Shown: one piece after another, positions 1 through 9,021 of the stretch | Numbering within the stretch: position 1 is the stretch's first letter | Layout: every line of letters begins with the position of its first letter | Source of the DNA: Saprospirales bacterium | Lineage (GTDB): Bacteria > Bacteroidota > Bacteroidia > Chitinophagales > Saprospiraceae | Length of the DNA: 64,000 nucleotides | Reading direction: 5' to 3' | Assembly (NCBI GenBank): GCA_007695035.1 | Contig: REEO01000075.1 | Span: 21,333-85,332 of the forward strand | The notes under the pieces: model-generated | What the model was told of the DNA's origin: nothing | What the model saw: the letters and a program-made list of their open reading frames with translations, nothing else | Databases searched by the model: none | Program-made: the position numbers and the translations under genes

Positions 1-2840
1 TTTATGGTGCCAATGAAGCAGGAAAATCTACCTTGCTGGATTTTATTCGAATGACGCTGATGGGATACCCAAGACCCAATGATCAGCGAAGACCACCTTT
101 GAAGGGCGGAAATCACGGGGGCAGTATTTTCTTTGAGGACAAGACTGGAAAAACCTGGGAAATTCGGAGGACAGGAACCAATCACAACGCCCCGCCCACA
201 CTTATTGATCAAACTACACTGGAAGAATTTCGAGACCAGGTACAGTTTGATAAGGTTGTTAGCAACGCCAACAGTGAAATTTTTGAAAACATCTACGCGA
301 TCGGACTGAGTGAGCTTTTTCAAATGGGAAGCATTGACAAATCCGGAATGAAAGATCGCATATACAGCCTCGGAACCGGAGTGGTTGGTCTGGATCTTCG
401 CGCATTGGAATCCGAACTCACCAAAAAATCCAGAGACCTTTATATCCCAAGAGGCAGCACTCAAAGAATTTCCAATTTGGTCAGTGATCTCAATGAATTG
501 GAAGGGAAACTCCATCACATGGATGCCGGAGTAGAGCGGTACGATCAAATTCTCCATAAAGTTGGTGATTTTAGAGAGAAAAGTGAGGAGGTATCAAATG
601 AAATTCAGTGCATAGACAAGGAACTTGAACAACTCAAGGCGCGCAGTGATATCTATCAAAACTTTGTGGACCTTGAAGATGCGAGGAAAAAACTGGCTGA
701 ATATGTTGACTTTCAGGAAATGCACGATGAGGACGTCGAAAATATTCGCTCTATTCAACAAAGGCTTGATGACAGAAAAAAACAACTCAGTGAGTCCCAA
801 AAACAGTTGGATGAACTCCGGGATAGATTGGATAAGGTCAAAACTGATGAAAATCTGCTAGAATTTTTGCCCAAGAAGGGCTGGCTGGAGCGGGCAATAC
901 CAGAATATGAATCCAGAATGACTCAATCCCAAAGGGAGCAGGAACAAATTTCCCGGCTAAAGGAGGAGAGGGATTCACTTTTGAGTCGCCTTGGGAAAGG
1001 GTATTCATCTGATTTGTTAGCTCAATTCAACCAATTTGACGGTTTGAGAAACAAGGGGGAGGAGGTGTACAAAAAGTTGGAAAGCCTGGATCGAAGTATT
1101 GCTCTAAAAAAGGAAAGACTTGAGGACAGGAATAGGGCAGTAAGGGAAATCCAGACCGCCGTGGAGCAATTTGAACACCAACGGGATTCCGGGAACATTG
1201 CAACCGAACAGGATGCAGTAACCGGAAGGAAAAAATGGGCAGAGTTGGAGGTGAAATTTAATGAATTGATAAGCGCGCCCACATCCCAAGTGGATTTGCC
1301 TACCTGGCTGCACTTTGGTGCGCTTGTCGTTGCTATTATTGCGGCTGTTGGGGCCGTTCTTTTGTGGGAAACTTACATGTGGTTTGGGATAATTGGCCTT
1401 CTCGGTGCTGTGGTAATTTCCGTGCTGATTTTAAGCAGTTGGAGAAGCGGAGGGAAAAGAAATGATAAACCTGACGCAATTGAATTGCAGGCCAAAATCA
1501 AGGAATTGGAAGCGCAATTGAACTCCTATGAAAAAATTAGGGACGCCATTGAGGAAAAGGTCCGTGAACGTGACAGGTTGGTATCGCTGAAAAGGGAGGA
1601 AGAAGACCAGGTTGCGCAAGAGGAAAAATCCAGGGAGGAATTGGAGCGTGACTGGTTTGAATTTATAACTGAATTGGGTCTGCCAGCCGGGCTTAGACCT
1701 TCTGCAGCCGGGGACTTCTGCGAACGGGCGAAAAATTTTCAGGACCTGGAACGCAAGCAAAAAACCGCAGAATTGGCCAGGGGGGAATTGCAAAAAAAAA
1801 TGGAGGGCTTCGAGCAGGAAATTCGTAAAATGATTTTAGCCGGGGATGGTGAATCCATTACCGAGGCAGCCAGTAGGCTTAGCAATCAGCTGGAAGAGCA
1901 GGAGAAGAAAAAGAATGAAAAGTCGAGCCTGGGCGAGCGATTGGAACGTGAGAACCACGATATGGAAACCCTGGAAAAAGAAATTGATAGGCTGGAAGGG
2001 GAGGGGGATGCGCTGTATGGCAAATACGGCATCGGTTCCGCTGAGGAGTTCCCGGAATTCCTTAAAAAACAAACTGAATACAGGGAGGCAGTGGACCAGA
2101 AAAATGAGGCGAGGCGCTTGATTGAAAGCCGCTGTGGAAAAAATCGATTTGACGGAGTGGTTCATGACCTCAGAGGGTTGGACCCCCCTGAAATCAACCG
2201 ACGAATCTCTGAATTGGAGGAAAGGAAAAAAGAGCTCGACCGCGATCGGGAAGGAATTAATCAGTCCATTGGTAAGCTATCCGAGGATGCAAAGAAATTG
2301 ATCGACTCCGAGGAGCAGGCCGGTTTGCTGGAAGAGCGGGAGGTCAAACGAGCTGCCCTCGCTGACGCTTACAGAGAGTGGATGTCTGTTCGCCTTGCAG
2401 AGCGGGTAATTTCCCACTGCAAGTTAAAGTACCAGGAAACCAGACAACCTGCTGTAATTCGACGTACAGCAGAGATTTTTTCAGCAATTACCTCGGGCCG
2501 GTACGGCAATATTCAGGTTTCGGTGGACGACGAGGCCCTGATTGTTTTTGGAAAAGGAGGTTCGCGCAAATCCGTTTTTGAATTGAGCCGGGGTACCAGG
2601 GAGCAACTCCTGCTGTCGCTCAGAATGGGGCTGATCGACCAGTATGAAGCGAGTGGGGCAGAACCCCTTCCTGTTGTACTGGACGATGTGTTGGTTAATT
2701 TTGATAAGAAGAGGGCCTCGGAGACAGCCCGCCAACTCACTTCTTTCGCCCAAAAACGCCAGGTTTTGTTATTCACCTGCCATAAATACATTGCGGAACT
2801 ATTGGAGGCTGAGGGAGCCAGGGTGCGCACAGTTGATTAG
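1..2840 (+). CDS. YhaN/SbcC-like AAA ATPase, 5' end outside window
   Basis: This is the 3' part of a large SMC/Rad50-like ATPase. The reading frame is open from base 3, and the Walker A motif YGANEAGKST is encoded at 3-32, so only a short N-terminal piece is missing. Long charged coiled coils follow, interrupted at about 1300-1435 by two hydrophobic segments (LHFGALVVAIIAAVGAVLLW and a second starting WFGIIGLLGAVV). The C-terminal part carries an ABC-type signature (LSRGTREQLLLSLR) and a Walker B (LPVVLDDVLVNFD). Head domains split around a coiled coil with a membrane hairpin are typical of YhaN. YhaN is usually encoded beside the metallophosphoesterase YhaO, which would lie upstream, outside the window. 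A role in DNA repair or nuclease function is inferred from the family. Confidence 0.8.
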   Translation, partial: YGANEAGKSTLLDFIRMTLMGYPRPNDQRRPPLKGGNHGGSIFFEDKTGKTWEIRRTGTNHNAPPTLIDQTTLEEFRDQVQFDKVVSNANSEIFENIYAIGLSELFQMGSIDKSGMKDRIYSLGTGVVGLDLRALESELTKKSRDLYIPRGSTQRISNLVSDLNELEGKLHHMDAGVERYDQILHKVGDFREKSEEVSNEIQCIDKELEQLKARSDIYQNFVDLEDARKKLAEYVDFQEMHDEDVENIRSIQQRLDDRKKQLSESQKQLDELRDRLDKVKTDENLLEFLPKKGWLERAIPEYESRMTQSQREQEQISRLKEERDSLLSRLGKGYSSDLLAQFNQFDGLRNKGEEVYKKLESLDRSIALKKERLEDRNRAVREIQTAVEQFEHQRDSGNIATEQDAVTGRKKWAELEVKFNELISAPTSQVDLPTWLHFGALVVAIIAAVGAVLLWETYMWFGIIGLLGAVVISVLILSSWRSGGKRNDKPDAIELQAKIKELEAQLNSYEKIRDAIEEKVRERDRLVSLKREEEDQVAQEEKSREELERDWFEFITELGLPAGLRPSAAGDFCERAKNFQDLERKQKTAELARGELQKKMEGFEQEIRKMILAGDGESITEAASRLSNQLEEQEKKKNEKSSLGERLERENHDMETLEKEIDRLEGEGDALYGKYGIGSAEEFPEFLKKQTEYREAVDQKNEARRLIESRCGKNRFDGVVHDLRGLDPPEINRRISELEERKKELDRDREGINQSIGKLSEDAKKLIDSEEQAGLLEEREVKRAALADAYREWMSVRLAERVISHCKLKYQETRQPAVIRRTAEIFSAITSGRYGNIQVSVDDEALIVFGKGGSRKSVFELSRGTREQLLLSLRMGLIDQYEASGAEPLPVVLDDVLVNFDKKRASETARQLTSFAQKRQVLLFTCHKYIAELLEAEGARVRTVD

Positions 2841-2969
2841 TGGTATGTAAAGCCAGAGTGCCACCAGAATACTGCACCCTGAAGGGAAGCAACCAAAAAG
2901 CCTAACGTGAACTTCAACCCCAAATCCCCATTTTCCTCCATCCATAACCCTCCCGCCGGAAAAATTATT

Positions 2970-2977
2970 TAGCTTTG
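2970..2977 (+). promoter_or_regulatory. -7 box for hutI (TAGCTTTG)
   Basis: TAGCTTTG matches the Bacteroidota -7 consensus TAnnTTTG. It ends 16 nt before the hutI start codon, which predicts a leader of about 10 nt. No clear TTG element lies 19-21 nt upstream. Confidence 0.45.
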
Positions 2978-2993
2978 CCAGCAAAAAGGAAAC

Positions 2994-4241
2994 ATGAAAA
3001 AACGGCTTTTTACCAATATCGGAGAACTCCTTCAGGTTAGGGAAAAAACAACCAACCCCCTTGCCGGTGAGGAAATGAGCGAAGTGCCCTCCATTTATAA
3101 TGCGTGGTTGTTGACCGAAGGCGATCGAATTAGCGGGTACGGAAAGATGGATGCGCTACCTGATGTAAAAGATGCAGAGAATATTGATTTGTCCGGTAGA
3201 AAAGTAATGCCGGCCTGGGTGGATTCGCACACCCACATAGTTTTTGCCAAAAGCCGCGAAGAGGAATTTGTAATGCGGTTAAAAGGTCGTTCGTACGAAG
3301 AAATAGCTGCAAGTGGAGGTGGAATCCTGAATTCTGCCAAAAAGCTGCAAAAAACCTCAGAGGATGAATTGTACCGTTCAGCCGAGATTCGGCTAAAGGA
3401 GGTGCGCGCTTTGGGTACCGGAGCCATAGAAATTAAAAGTGGTTACGGACTCACCACGGAAAGTGAATTGAAAATGCTTAGGGTCATTAAGCGCCTCCGG
3501 GAGAATTATCCTGACATGCCCATCAAAAGCACCTTTCTCGGGGCCCATGCACTGCCGGTTGAATACAAGGAGCGCAGGGAAGATTTTATCCGCTTGATCA
3601 TCGATGAGATGCTCCCCAAAGTGGCTGAACAGGGGCTGGCTGAGTACTGCGATGTGTTTTGCGAGCGCGGATTTTTTACCTACGATGAAACCGATCGCAT
3701 TTTGCAAGCCGCTGCCAATTGCGATATGAAGCCTAAGGTCCACGCGAATGAACTCGACTACTCCGGGGGTGTGCAGGTAGGTGTAAAAAACAAGGCTGTA
3801 TCCGTGGATCACCTCGAGTTTGTCGGGAAAGAAGAGCTCGAAGCCCTGAATGGAAGTGGAACCATGCCCACGCTATTGCCCTCGACGGCCTTCTTTTTGG
3901 ATATTGATTACGCACCGGCCAGAAAAATAATCGATTACGGTCTTCCCGTTGCAGTTGCCTCTGATTACAATCCCGGCTCAACTCCCTCCGGGCGGATGCC
4001 GCTGGTCATGTCACTGGCCTGTATCAAGATGAAAATGACCCCGGCCGAAGCCCTGAATGCCATGACCATCAACGGAGCTTTTGCAATGGAGATCGAAGAC
4101 CAATGCGGCTCCATCACCAAAGGCAAATTGGCCAATTTTATCGTCTTAAACAAAGAAGTGCCATCCCTGGATTTTCTACCTTATGCATTTGGTACGGATT
4201 GGATAGATGGGGTCTATGTTTCCGGTCGAAAAGTGGGGTAG
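2994..4241 (+). CDS. hutI: Imidazolonepropionase
   Basis: HutI hydrolyses 4-imidazolone-5-propionate to N-formimino-L-glutamate, the third step of histidine degradation, in the cytoplasm. The 415-aa length is normal. Amidohydrolase metal-site motifs are visible: SHTHIVFAKSREEEF (HxH), HANELDYSGG, SVDHLEF and ASDYNPGSTP (metal-binding Asp). The ATG start at 2994 follows a -7 box by 16 nt. No hutH, hutU or hutG/ftcD lies nearby, so the rest of the pathway must be elsewhere or absent. It converges on the trmN6-like gene, with 35 nt between stop codons. Confidence 0.95.
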   Translation: MKKRLFTNIGELLQVREKTTNPLAGEEMSEVPSIYNAWLLTEGDRISGYGKMDALPDVKDAENIDLSGRKVMPAWVDSHTHIVFAKSREEEFVMRLKGRSYEEIAASGGGILNSAKKLQKTSEDELYRSAEIRLKEVRALGTGAIEIKSGYGLTTESELKMLRVIKRLRENYPDMPIKSTFLGAHALPVEYKERREDFIRLIIDEMLPKVAEQGLAEYCDVFCERGFFTYDETDRILQAAANCDMKPKVHANELDYSGGVQVGVKNKAVSVDHLEFVGKEELEALNGSGTMPTLLPSTAFFLDIDYAPARKIIDYGLPVAVASDYNPGSTPSGRMPLVMSLACIKMKMTPAEALNAMTINGAFAMEIEDQCGSITKGKLANFIVLNKEVPSLDFLPYAFGTDWIDGVYVSGRKVG

Positions 4242-4276
4242 GGTTTCGATAGGTGAAAATCTAAATCGAAGGGGAA

Positions 4277-4981
4277 TCACGCTTGCAAATAAAACCCCCT
4301 TGTGATTTTTTTAAATTCTTCCGTGTATTGGCCTGCTTCATTTCGGATGGTCAAGCTTGTTTCTTCAATTCCCGAATCGCCCTGACCGGATTTTTGATAC
4401 TCGAGTAAAAGCCTGTGAGCGGGTGTGCCGGGTTGTGGATGCACCCTGCAAATACGCCTGCATCGAAGTTCCGGAAACTGATTGAGTGGCGGGGATTTCC
4501 GGTCGTTTTCACATTCTACAATCAATGAGACACTTGCTCCCGGATTCAGAAGAACTGGAGCGCGGTTTAGCAGTGATGTGTGAGAGAGTGGGCCGATCTG
4601 GCGCGCGGTGTGGGTTCCGCTTTTTCGACTGGGACTTCCCCTGAAAAAAGGCGGATTGCAAACGATGCGGTCCCATTTTTCCTCAAGTTCTTTAAAACAT
4701 CCTTTTCTGACGCTCAGCCTATCCTTCCAGGGGCTGTTCTCAAAATTACTTTCTGCCAGCTTTACCGCTTCCTCGTTGATGTCAATTGCGTGTACCATTA
4801 CCCCTGGATAGCGCTGGGCAATCATAAGAGAAAGAATACCGGTCCCTGTACCAATGTCCAGGGCGGTTCCCGACTCCCCGACTTCTGCCCAGACGCCCAA
4901 GAGTACCGCATCAGTAGTCAGCGGCATAGCCGATTCGGACTGCTGAAGGTAAAATTTCTGAAACTGGAAGACGCTACCCAT
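4277..4981 (-). CDS. tRNA1(Val) adenine-37 N6-methyltransferase-like
   Basis: This SAM-dependent methyltransferase resembles YfiC/TrmN6, which makes m6A37 in tRNA1(Val). Visible motifs are the SAM-binding loop LDIGTGTGILSLM, the acidic AIDINEEA strand end and the N6-adenine catalytic NPPF (in CNPPFFRGS). I chose the ATG at 4981 because the family's conserved N-terminus (here GSVFQFQKFYLQQ, then TDAVLLGVW) begins there. An in-frame ATG at 5014 would add 11 residues with no family counterpart. The product is about 234 aa. Its tRNA target is inferred from the family only. Confidence 0.82.
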   Translation of the reverse strand: MGSVFQFQKFYLQQSESAMPLTTDAVLLGVWAEVGESGTALDIGTGTGILSLMIAQRYPGVMVHAIDINEEAVKLAESNFENSPWKDRLSVRKGCFKELEEKWDRIVCNPPFFRGSPSRKSGTHTARQIGPLSHTSLLNRAPVLLNPGASVSLIVECENDRKSPPLNQFPELRCRRICRVHPQPGTPAHRLLLEYQKSGQGDSGIEETSLTIRNEAGQYTEEFKKITRGFYLQA

Positions 4982-5078
4982 TTTGACGGTTGATATGGTT
5001 TTAAACTTTGCCAATCTCCGAATTAATCAATCCAGGAAACTTGTATGTTTTGTACCTGGAGAGATCTACCTGCCCCCT

Positions 5079-6767
5079 TTAATTTTGAATTACTATTTGG
5101 ATCGTCTGTGTTTGTCCGTTTGAATCAATGCGGAGAAAGTGGCTGCCGGTGGGCAGGTTGCTGAGCTGAAACACCCCACTGTTGGTCTGTCTGAAACCGG
5201 ATTTAATAATTTTTCCGGAGCGGTCAAACACCATGAAAGTGTATGGTTGATCGCTAAACTCCTCATTGAATTCTACATGGGTGGTGGTTACGGAGGGATT
5301 GGGGAAAACGGAGAAAAAGCCGGATGATTTTCCAATGAGTTCGTAAGTGTTAACCATACATTCATCTGGTACATTTTCGCACCAACGCGCTTCGAATTCC
5401 TGCCTGAAAATATTGGCAATTTCCACACTGTGGAGGATCAGGGTGTTTTCATCGTTGTGATTGTTTGCGCGATTAGTCCAGTTGTGGGAGCCTGTGATTA
5501 CCCTGGGTTGGGCGGAGCTGGATTCAGCATCAGCGTCAACAATGGCATATTTGTGGTGCAATTGCACACCGTTGACCTGATCCTGGTGTACATTCATATT
5601 GTTGCTCTGTAGCTTTGGAAAACGGGTGCCCGTAGAAGTGACATCGTGGATCAATCCGCGCACATTCAGTCCCTGAAAATGTTTTGATATAAGGGTTTCA
5701 GCCAGGGGATTGAAGGTAAAAATTAAGAGTGCAAATGATATGCTCTCCTCGGCATCCTCAAGGGCATTGGAAATGTGCCAGGCTGTATTGTCTGATGGCG
5801 AAAAGTATATTTGGGTTGGAACATTGCCGATTTCCAAAAATTGCGGGGTATTAGAGACTTTGTTTTCTCCAAACCGGGAACTGGCATGGTTGGGTGTCTC
5901 CGTATTGCTTCCCCACATTTCTTCGAACTCCATCTCGTAAATCTTTGCCAACGATTGGTCTTGTATGAAAAGGGAGTTGTTGTTGTCGGTGGCAATTTGC
6001 TGGGTTGTCAGATTGGTGGAGCCTGTAAATACCCAGGAAATATTTTCGTGATCTGCATCTGCTATTACAAATTTGTGGTGCATAATGCCATCGTTGTCAT
6101 CGCGCTCCAACACCTCAAAAGGAAGTGAGCGGTTGAGGGCGGTGTTTGCGTTTTCTCCCTCCGCTATATATCGCACTCTTACCCCTCTGTAATACGCTGC
6201 AATCAACGCATCCACTATCTCTGATCTGTTGTTGTTGTAGGCAGCCACATCGAGGGTGTGTTCTGCTTCATCAATCAGTTGCAACAACCTGTTTCGAAGG
6301 ACTGTCCCCGAAGTGGAAACCGGCTCTGGGCCAGTAGATATACCTGTATTTACACTGCTGTTAAAATATACAAGGATTTCTCCCGATGAGCGGGACCTGG
6401 TCACTATGGGCATATTGCGAAGCGTATCGCTTCTTTCATCTGTTGAAATGGCAAGTGATACCTCGTATAGGGTTCCAGGCTCCAGTCCGGCTAACTCTAT
6501 TTCAGCAGTTCGAATCCCTACCGGTTGGTCTTTCCATTCCGTCCGATTGCTTATTTTGTATCCCTCCAAAATTGCATTCGGTAGGTCTGTTTTCAACTGA
6601 ATGGCATTTTCAGAAACATTTTTTATGTAAAAGCCATCGGCTGACTCGTGCAGTGGAATAGGAGCATGGTGTTGTGCGATTAAGCCTTCCGGAGAGGACT
6701 CGCAAAGGGCTAGAAAAAAAAGGGTAGCCAAAATGCTTTTCCCGGTGATTGTAAAAACTTTGTTCAT
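5079..6767 (-). CDS. Secreted phospholipase D/nuclease-like protein with T9SS sorting domain
   Basis: This is a 562-aa exported protein. Residues 1-31 form a signal peptide and a fibronectin-III-like segment follows (about 45-125). Two complete HKD motifs (HxKxxxxD) are present, HHKFVIAD near residue 230 and HHKYAIVD near 404, each followed by GSxNxT or GSHNWT. Two HKD motifs in one chain form one active site in the PLD superfamily, which includes phospholipases and Nuc-type nucleases that cleave phosphodiesters. The last 75 residues (from FSVFPNPS) look like a type A T9SS C-terminal sorting domain, so the enzyme should be surface-attached or released. It has its own promoter (6806-6836). A terminator separates it from the DUF5689 gene, but it lies next to the nuclease/TonB locus. 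The substrate is unknown. Confidence 0.85.
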   Translation of the reverse strand: MNKVFTITGKSILATLFFLALCESSPEGLIAQHHAPIPLHESADGFYIKNVSENAIQLKTDLPNAILEGYKISNRTEWKDQPVGIRTAEIELAGLEPGTLYEVSLAISTDERSDTLRNMPIVTRSRSSGEILVYFNSSVNTGISTGPEPVSTSGTVLRNRLLQLIDEAEHTLDVAAYNNNRSEIVDALIAAYYRGVRVRYIAEGENANTALNRSLPFEVLERDDNDGIMHHKFVIADADHENISWVFTGSTNLTTQQIATDNNNSLFIQDQSLAKIYEMEFEEMWGSNTETPNHASSRFGENKVSNTPQFLEIGNVPTQIYFSPSDNTAWHISNALEDAEESISFALLIFTFNPLAETLISKHFQGLNVRGLIHDVTSTGTRFPKLQSNNMNVHQDQVNGVQLHHKYAIVDADAESSSAQPRVITGSHNWTNRANNHNDENTLILHSVEIANIFRQEFEARWCENVPDECMVNTYELIGKSSGFFSVFPNPSVTTTHVEFNEEFSDQPYTFMVFDRSGKIIKSGFRQTNSGVFQLSNLPTGSHFLRIDSNGQTQTIQIVIQN

Positions 6768-6805
6768 TCAGTGAAAATTACGAACTGCATTATATAAAAC
6801 TCTCC

Positions 6806-6836
6806 CAAAGGTACTATCAAAACCAGTGATTTGCAA
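6806..6836 (-). promoter_or_regulatory. Promoter of the PLD-like gene (TTG-N20-TACCTTTG)
   Basis: On the minus strand a TTG (6836-6834) is followed, after 20 nt, by TACCTTTG (6813-6806). This fits the Bacteroidota TTG/TAnnTTTG promoter. Transcription should start near 6800, about 33 nt before the start codon. Confidence 0.65.
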
Positions 6837-6906
6837 AAAACGCTATTTATAGCCTGACATTGTTGGAGACTGGAGTGTCATAAGACTCCAACAGGTACCT
6901 GACAGC

Positions 6907-6939
6907 AAAAAAGCAGGGCACAAATTGTTGCACCCTGCT
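6907..6939 (-). terminator. Intrinsic terminator of the TonB receptor/DUF5689 operon
   Basis: Read on the minus strand, AGCAGGGTGCAA pairs with TTGTGCCCTGCT to form a 12-bp stem (two G-U pairs) with a CAAT loop, followed directly by a T run. It begins 30 nt after the DUF5689 stop codon and isolates the PLD gene from read-through. Confidence 0.85.
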
Positions 6940-6969
6940 CCTGCTGTTTATTTTTCTATTGCATCCGGC

Positions 6970-8928
6970 TTAATCGGTAAAGATGCGGACGTTGTCAAGT
7001 CGGTAGGTGGTGGTCTCATCTTGAGGTGCAGATCCCTCATACACCCACGCAATATGGGCATTTCCGGGGAAGGCACTCAAATCGATGGTTCCAGAGCTGA
7101 CAAACCCCCAGCGATCATCCTGGGGACCAGCAATTCTTGCATCCAGTTCAGTCCAGTCTGCGGCAGTGGGGTCATCTCCGTCAAAATTATTGGAGATATA
7201 CACGGTGAGTCCGTCATGAACATGGAATCCCTGGGCAGACTCAAACTCGAGCTTTACTCCGTTTTCAACTTCAAAGCCGGGGGTTATTAACCACATTTTG
7301 TTCGCAGCGTCGGCAGACTGAAATGAACTGGCCGTCCCAAATTGGTTATCCTGGAATCCCCCCATTTCCCAGGGGCGGGTTCCTGTTTCAATAATGTTGT
7401 ACCATCCCGGAAGGTCAAGTGGCTCATCTTCTACTCCTTCCTGAAAATCCTCAAAGAGAATGGTCATCGGCTCGGTAAAATCACCATCTACATCATCCAG
7501 GTTTCTTATGCTCACCTGCCGTGACTCTTGAGTTCCTCCCACTGAAACGATTCCGGTTAGTGATACTTCATCGGAGGGGATGGTTTGGTTGGCAAATGTG
7601 GCCTGTGGTCTGGTAAAGTGATCGATGGTAGCGGTTCCGTCGTTGAGGGTGGTGGTAAATGCAAAATCCTGAATATCGCCATCTTTGGTAATGCTCACGT
7701 CGTGAATCCTCACCAGGGTGGCTTCGTAATCGCTGAAATTAGCCTGGAGTTCGCTTATAGTAAGTACAGTGGGTTCTACTTCATTGCCTTCAGAAAGCAC
7801 CTCTGCAGCGAGCAGATCTACATTGTTTATCTGCAATAGCCCCTGAAACTGGGACAATTCCTGACCTGATACGTCAATTTGCAACATCGCACCCATTGGG
7901 AAATTGTGATTTCCTGTGAAACGCACCATAATACCTCCGCTCTCATCCTGAATAAACATATTGCGCTCGGAAGTATTTAAGTGGTCTTTGTCTGAAATGA
8001 CTACACCTTGAATAACTGAGTTGCCAGCCACTGAAGTCGGGCTGCCGGTAAATTGACCGCGGATGGAAGAAATGGGTGTAATTGTGGCATCGCAGCGCTC
8101 GTCTTCCATCATAACGTCTTCGATCTCTCGAATCATGAGTTGTTTCACATCCCCAAAAACGGTGTAGATGCCCACTACTTCACCACTTCCCTCGGGAAGT
8201 TGAGTCGTTGCAAAATCAGCAAACCCGCTGGTCCTGACTATGATAGGAGCATCTCCTTCACAGGAGGTGAGATCGTGGTTGATGGTTTGTCTGATCTCAT
8301 TGCCCTCGTCGTCAATGGTATTTATGGCAAACGTTTCACCGAGGTCTCCGGCTCGGAATTGCACATTTTCCAACCGGATTACGGTATTGATATCATCCTC
8401 GGTGAGTTGATCCACTCTCGTGGTATTGATGTCGTAATCCTGATCCCATTTTCCTCTAAGGATAAATTTATCTGCAAGTGGCAGCGGAATACCGTCCATG
8501 CCTGTAATATTGCCAGAAGCATCTCTTTCCACACCGCCTCCTAGTTGGAGGGTGCCGTTAAAGTCGCTGATGTAGAGGTCCCTTGCCCGGATAAATAACC
8601 TCCGTCCTATGGGGTAATTGTTGTGCAAATCGGTAAAATTAAAGCGTATTTGGATGCCTCCGGTCTCATCCTGAAGAACAAGGTTCCGGAAAAAGTTTCC
8701 CGAACGGTCATCTGCAACCACGATGGCTGAGAAAATCAGGTCTTCTTCAATTTGCACGTAATTTCCCGGCTGGTAGAAAGCCTTGATGTCAGCTATGGTC
8801 GCATTTACCTCCACATTGGGATCGGTTCCCTCAGCCGGTGGCTCGTCAAAGTCTTCCTTTACACAGGCAGTGAGTACTAAGATAAACGCAGTGAATAAGA
8901 GTGATAATTTTAAGTTGATGGTTTTCAT
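6970..8928 (-). CDS. DUF5689 lipoprotein with OB-like domains and choice-of-anchor J domain
   Basis: A 652-aa predicted lipoprotein: the signal peptide ends in LTAC (Cys22). Two segments share one pattern, LVLQDETGGIQIRF (around residue 86) and MFIQDESGGIMVRF (around 327). Each is followed by a P-x-G turn and a 'G-LQ' strand. This resembles the OB-fold modules found in secreted nucleases of the ExeM/NucH/YhcR type. A third, weaker copy spans about 400-480. Residues from about 490 to the end resemble a choice-of-anchor J (jelly-roll, MAM-like) domain. It lies 93 nt downstream of the TonB receptor on the same strand and is followed by a strong terminator, so the two form an operon. I infer a surface-exposed binding partner of the receptor, possibly for nucleic acid. 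No enzymatic motif is visible. Confidence 0.82.
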   Translation of the reverse strand: MKTINLKLSLLFTAFILVLTACVKEDFDEPPAEGTDPNVEVNATIADIKAFYQPGNYVQIEEDLIFSAIVVADDRSGNFFRNLVLQDETGGIQIRFNFTDLHNNYPIGRRLFIRARDLYISDFNGTLQLGGGVERDASGNITGMDGIPLPLADKFILRGKWDQDYDINTTRVDQLTEDDINTVIRLENVQFRAGDLGETFAINTIDDEGNEIRQTINHDLTSCEGDAPIIVRTSGFADFATTQLPEGSGEVVGIYTVFGDVKQLMIREIEDVMMEDERCDATITPISSIRGQFTGSPTSVAGNSVIQGVVISDKDHLNTSERNMFIQDESGGIMVRFTGNHNFPMGAMLQIDVSGQELSQFQGLLQINNVDLLAAEVLSEGNEVEPTVLTISELQANFSDYEATLVRIHDVSITKDGDIQDFAFTTTLNDGTATIDHFTRPQATFANQTIPSDEVSLTGIVSVGGTQESRQVSIRNLDDVDGDFTEPMTILFEDFQEGVEDEPLDLPGWYNIIETGTRPWEMGGFQDNQFGTASSFQSADAANKMWLITPGFEVENGVKLEFESAQGFHVHDGLTVYISNNFDGDDPTAADWTELDARIAGPQDDRWGFVSSGTIDLSAFPGNAHIAWVYEGSAPQDETTTYRLDNVRIFTD

Positions 8929-9021
8929 CTGATTGTAACATTTTGCTTTGTTAACCGCCGCCGCATAATTTTTGGCTGGCAGCTTTTAATGTAATTTTTG
9001 TCTAAACGCTTTCTGTATGCT

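Noticed and set aside
2866..2890. Short CACCCTGAAGGG palindrome after the YhaN-like gene.
   Set aside because: The arms are incomplete compared with the 50.7-kb copy; too short to call alone.
2994..4241. Histidine-utilisation operon.
   Set aside because: Only hutI is present; no hutH, hutU or hutG in the neighbourhood.
4269..4312. Terminator between hutI and the trmN6-like gene (AAGGGG...CCCCTT then a T run).
   Set aside because: The loop is too long and the structure lies largely inside the convergent coding sequence.
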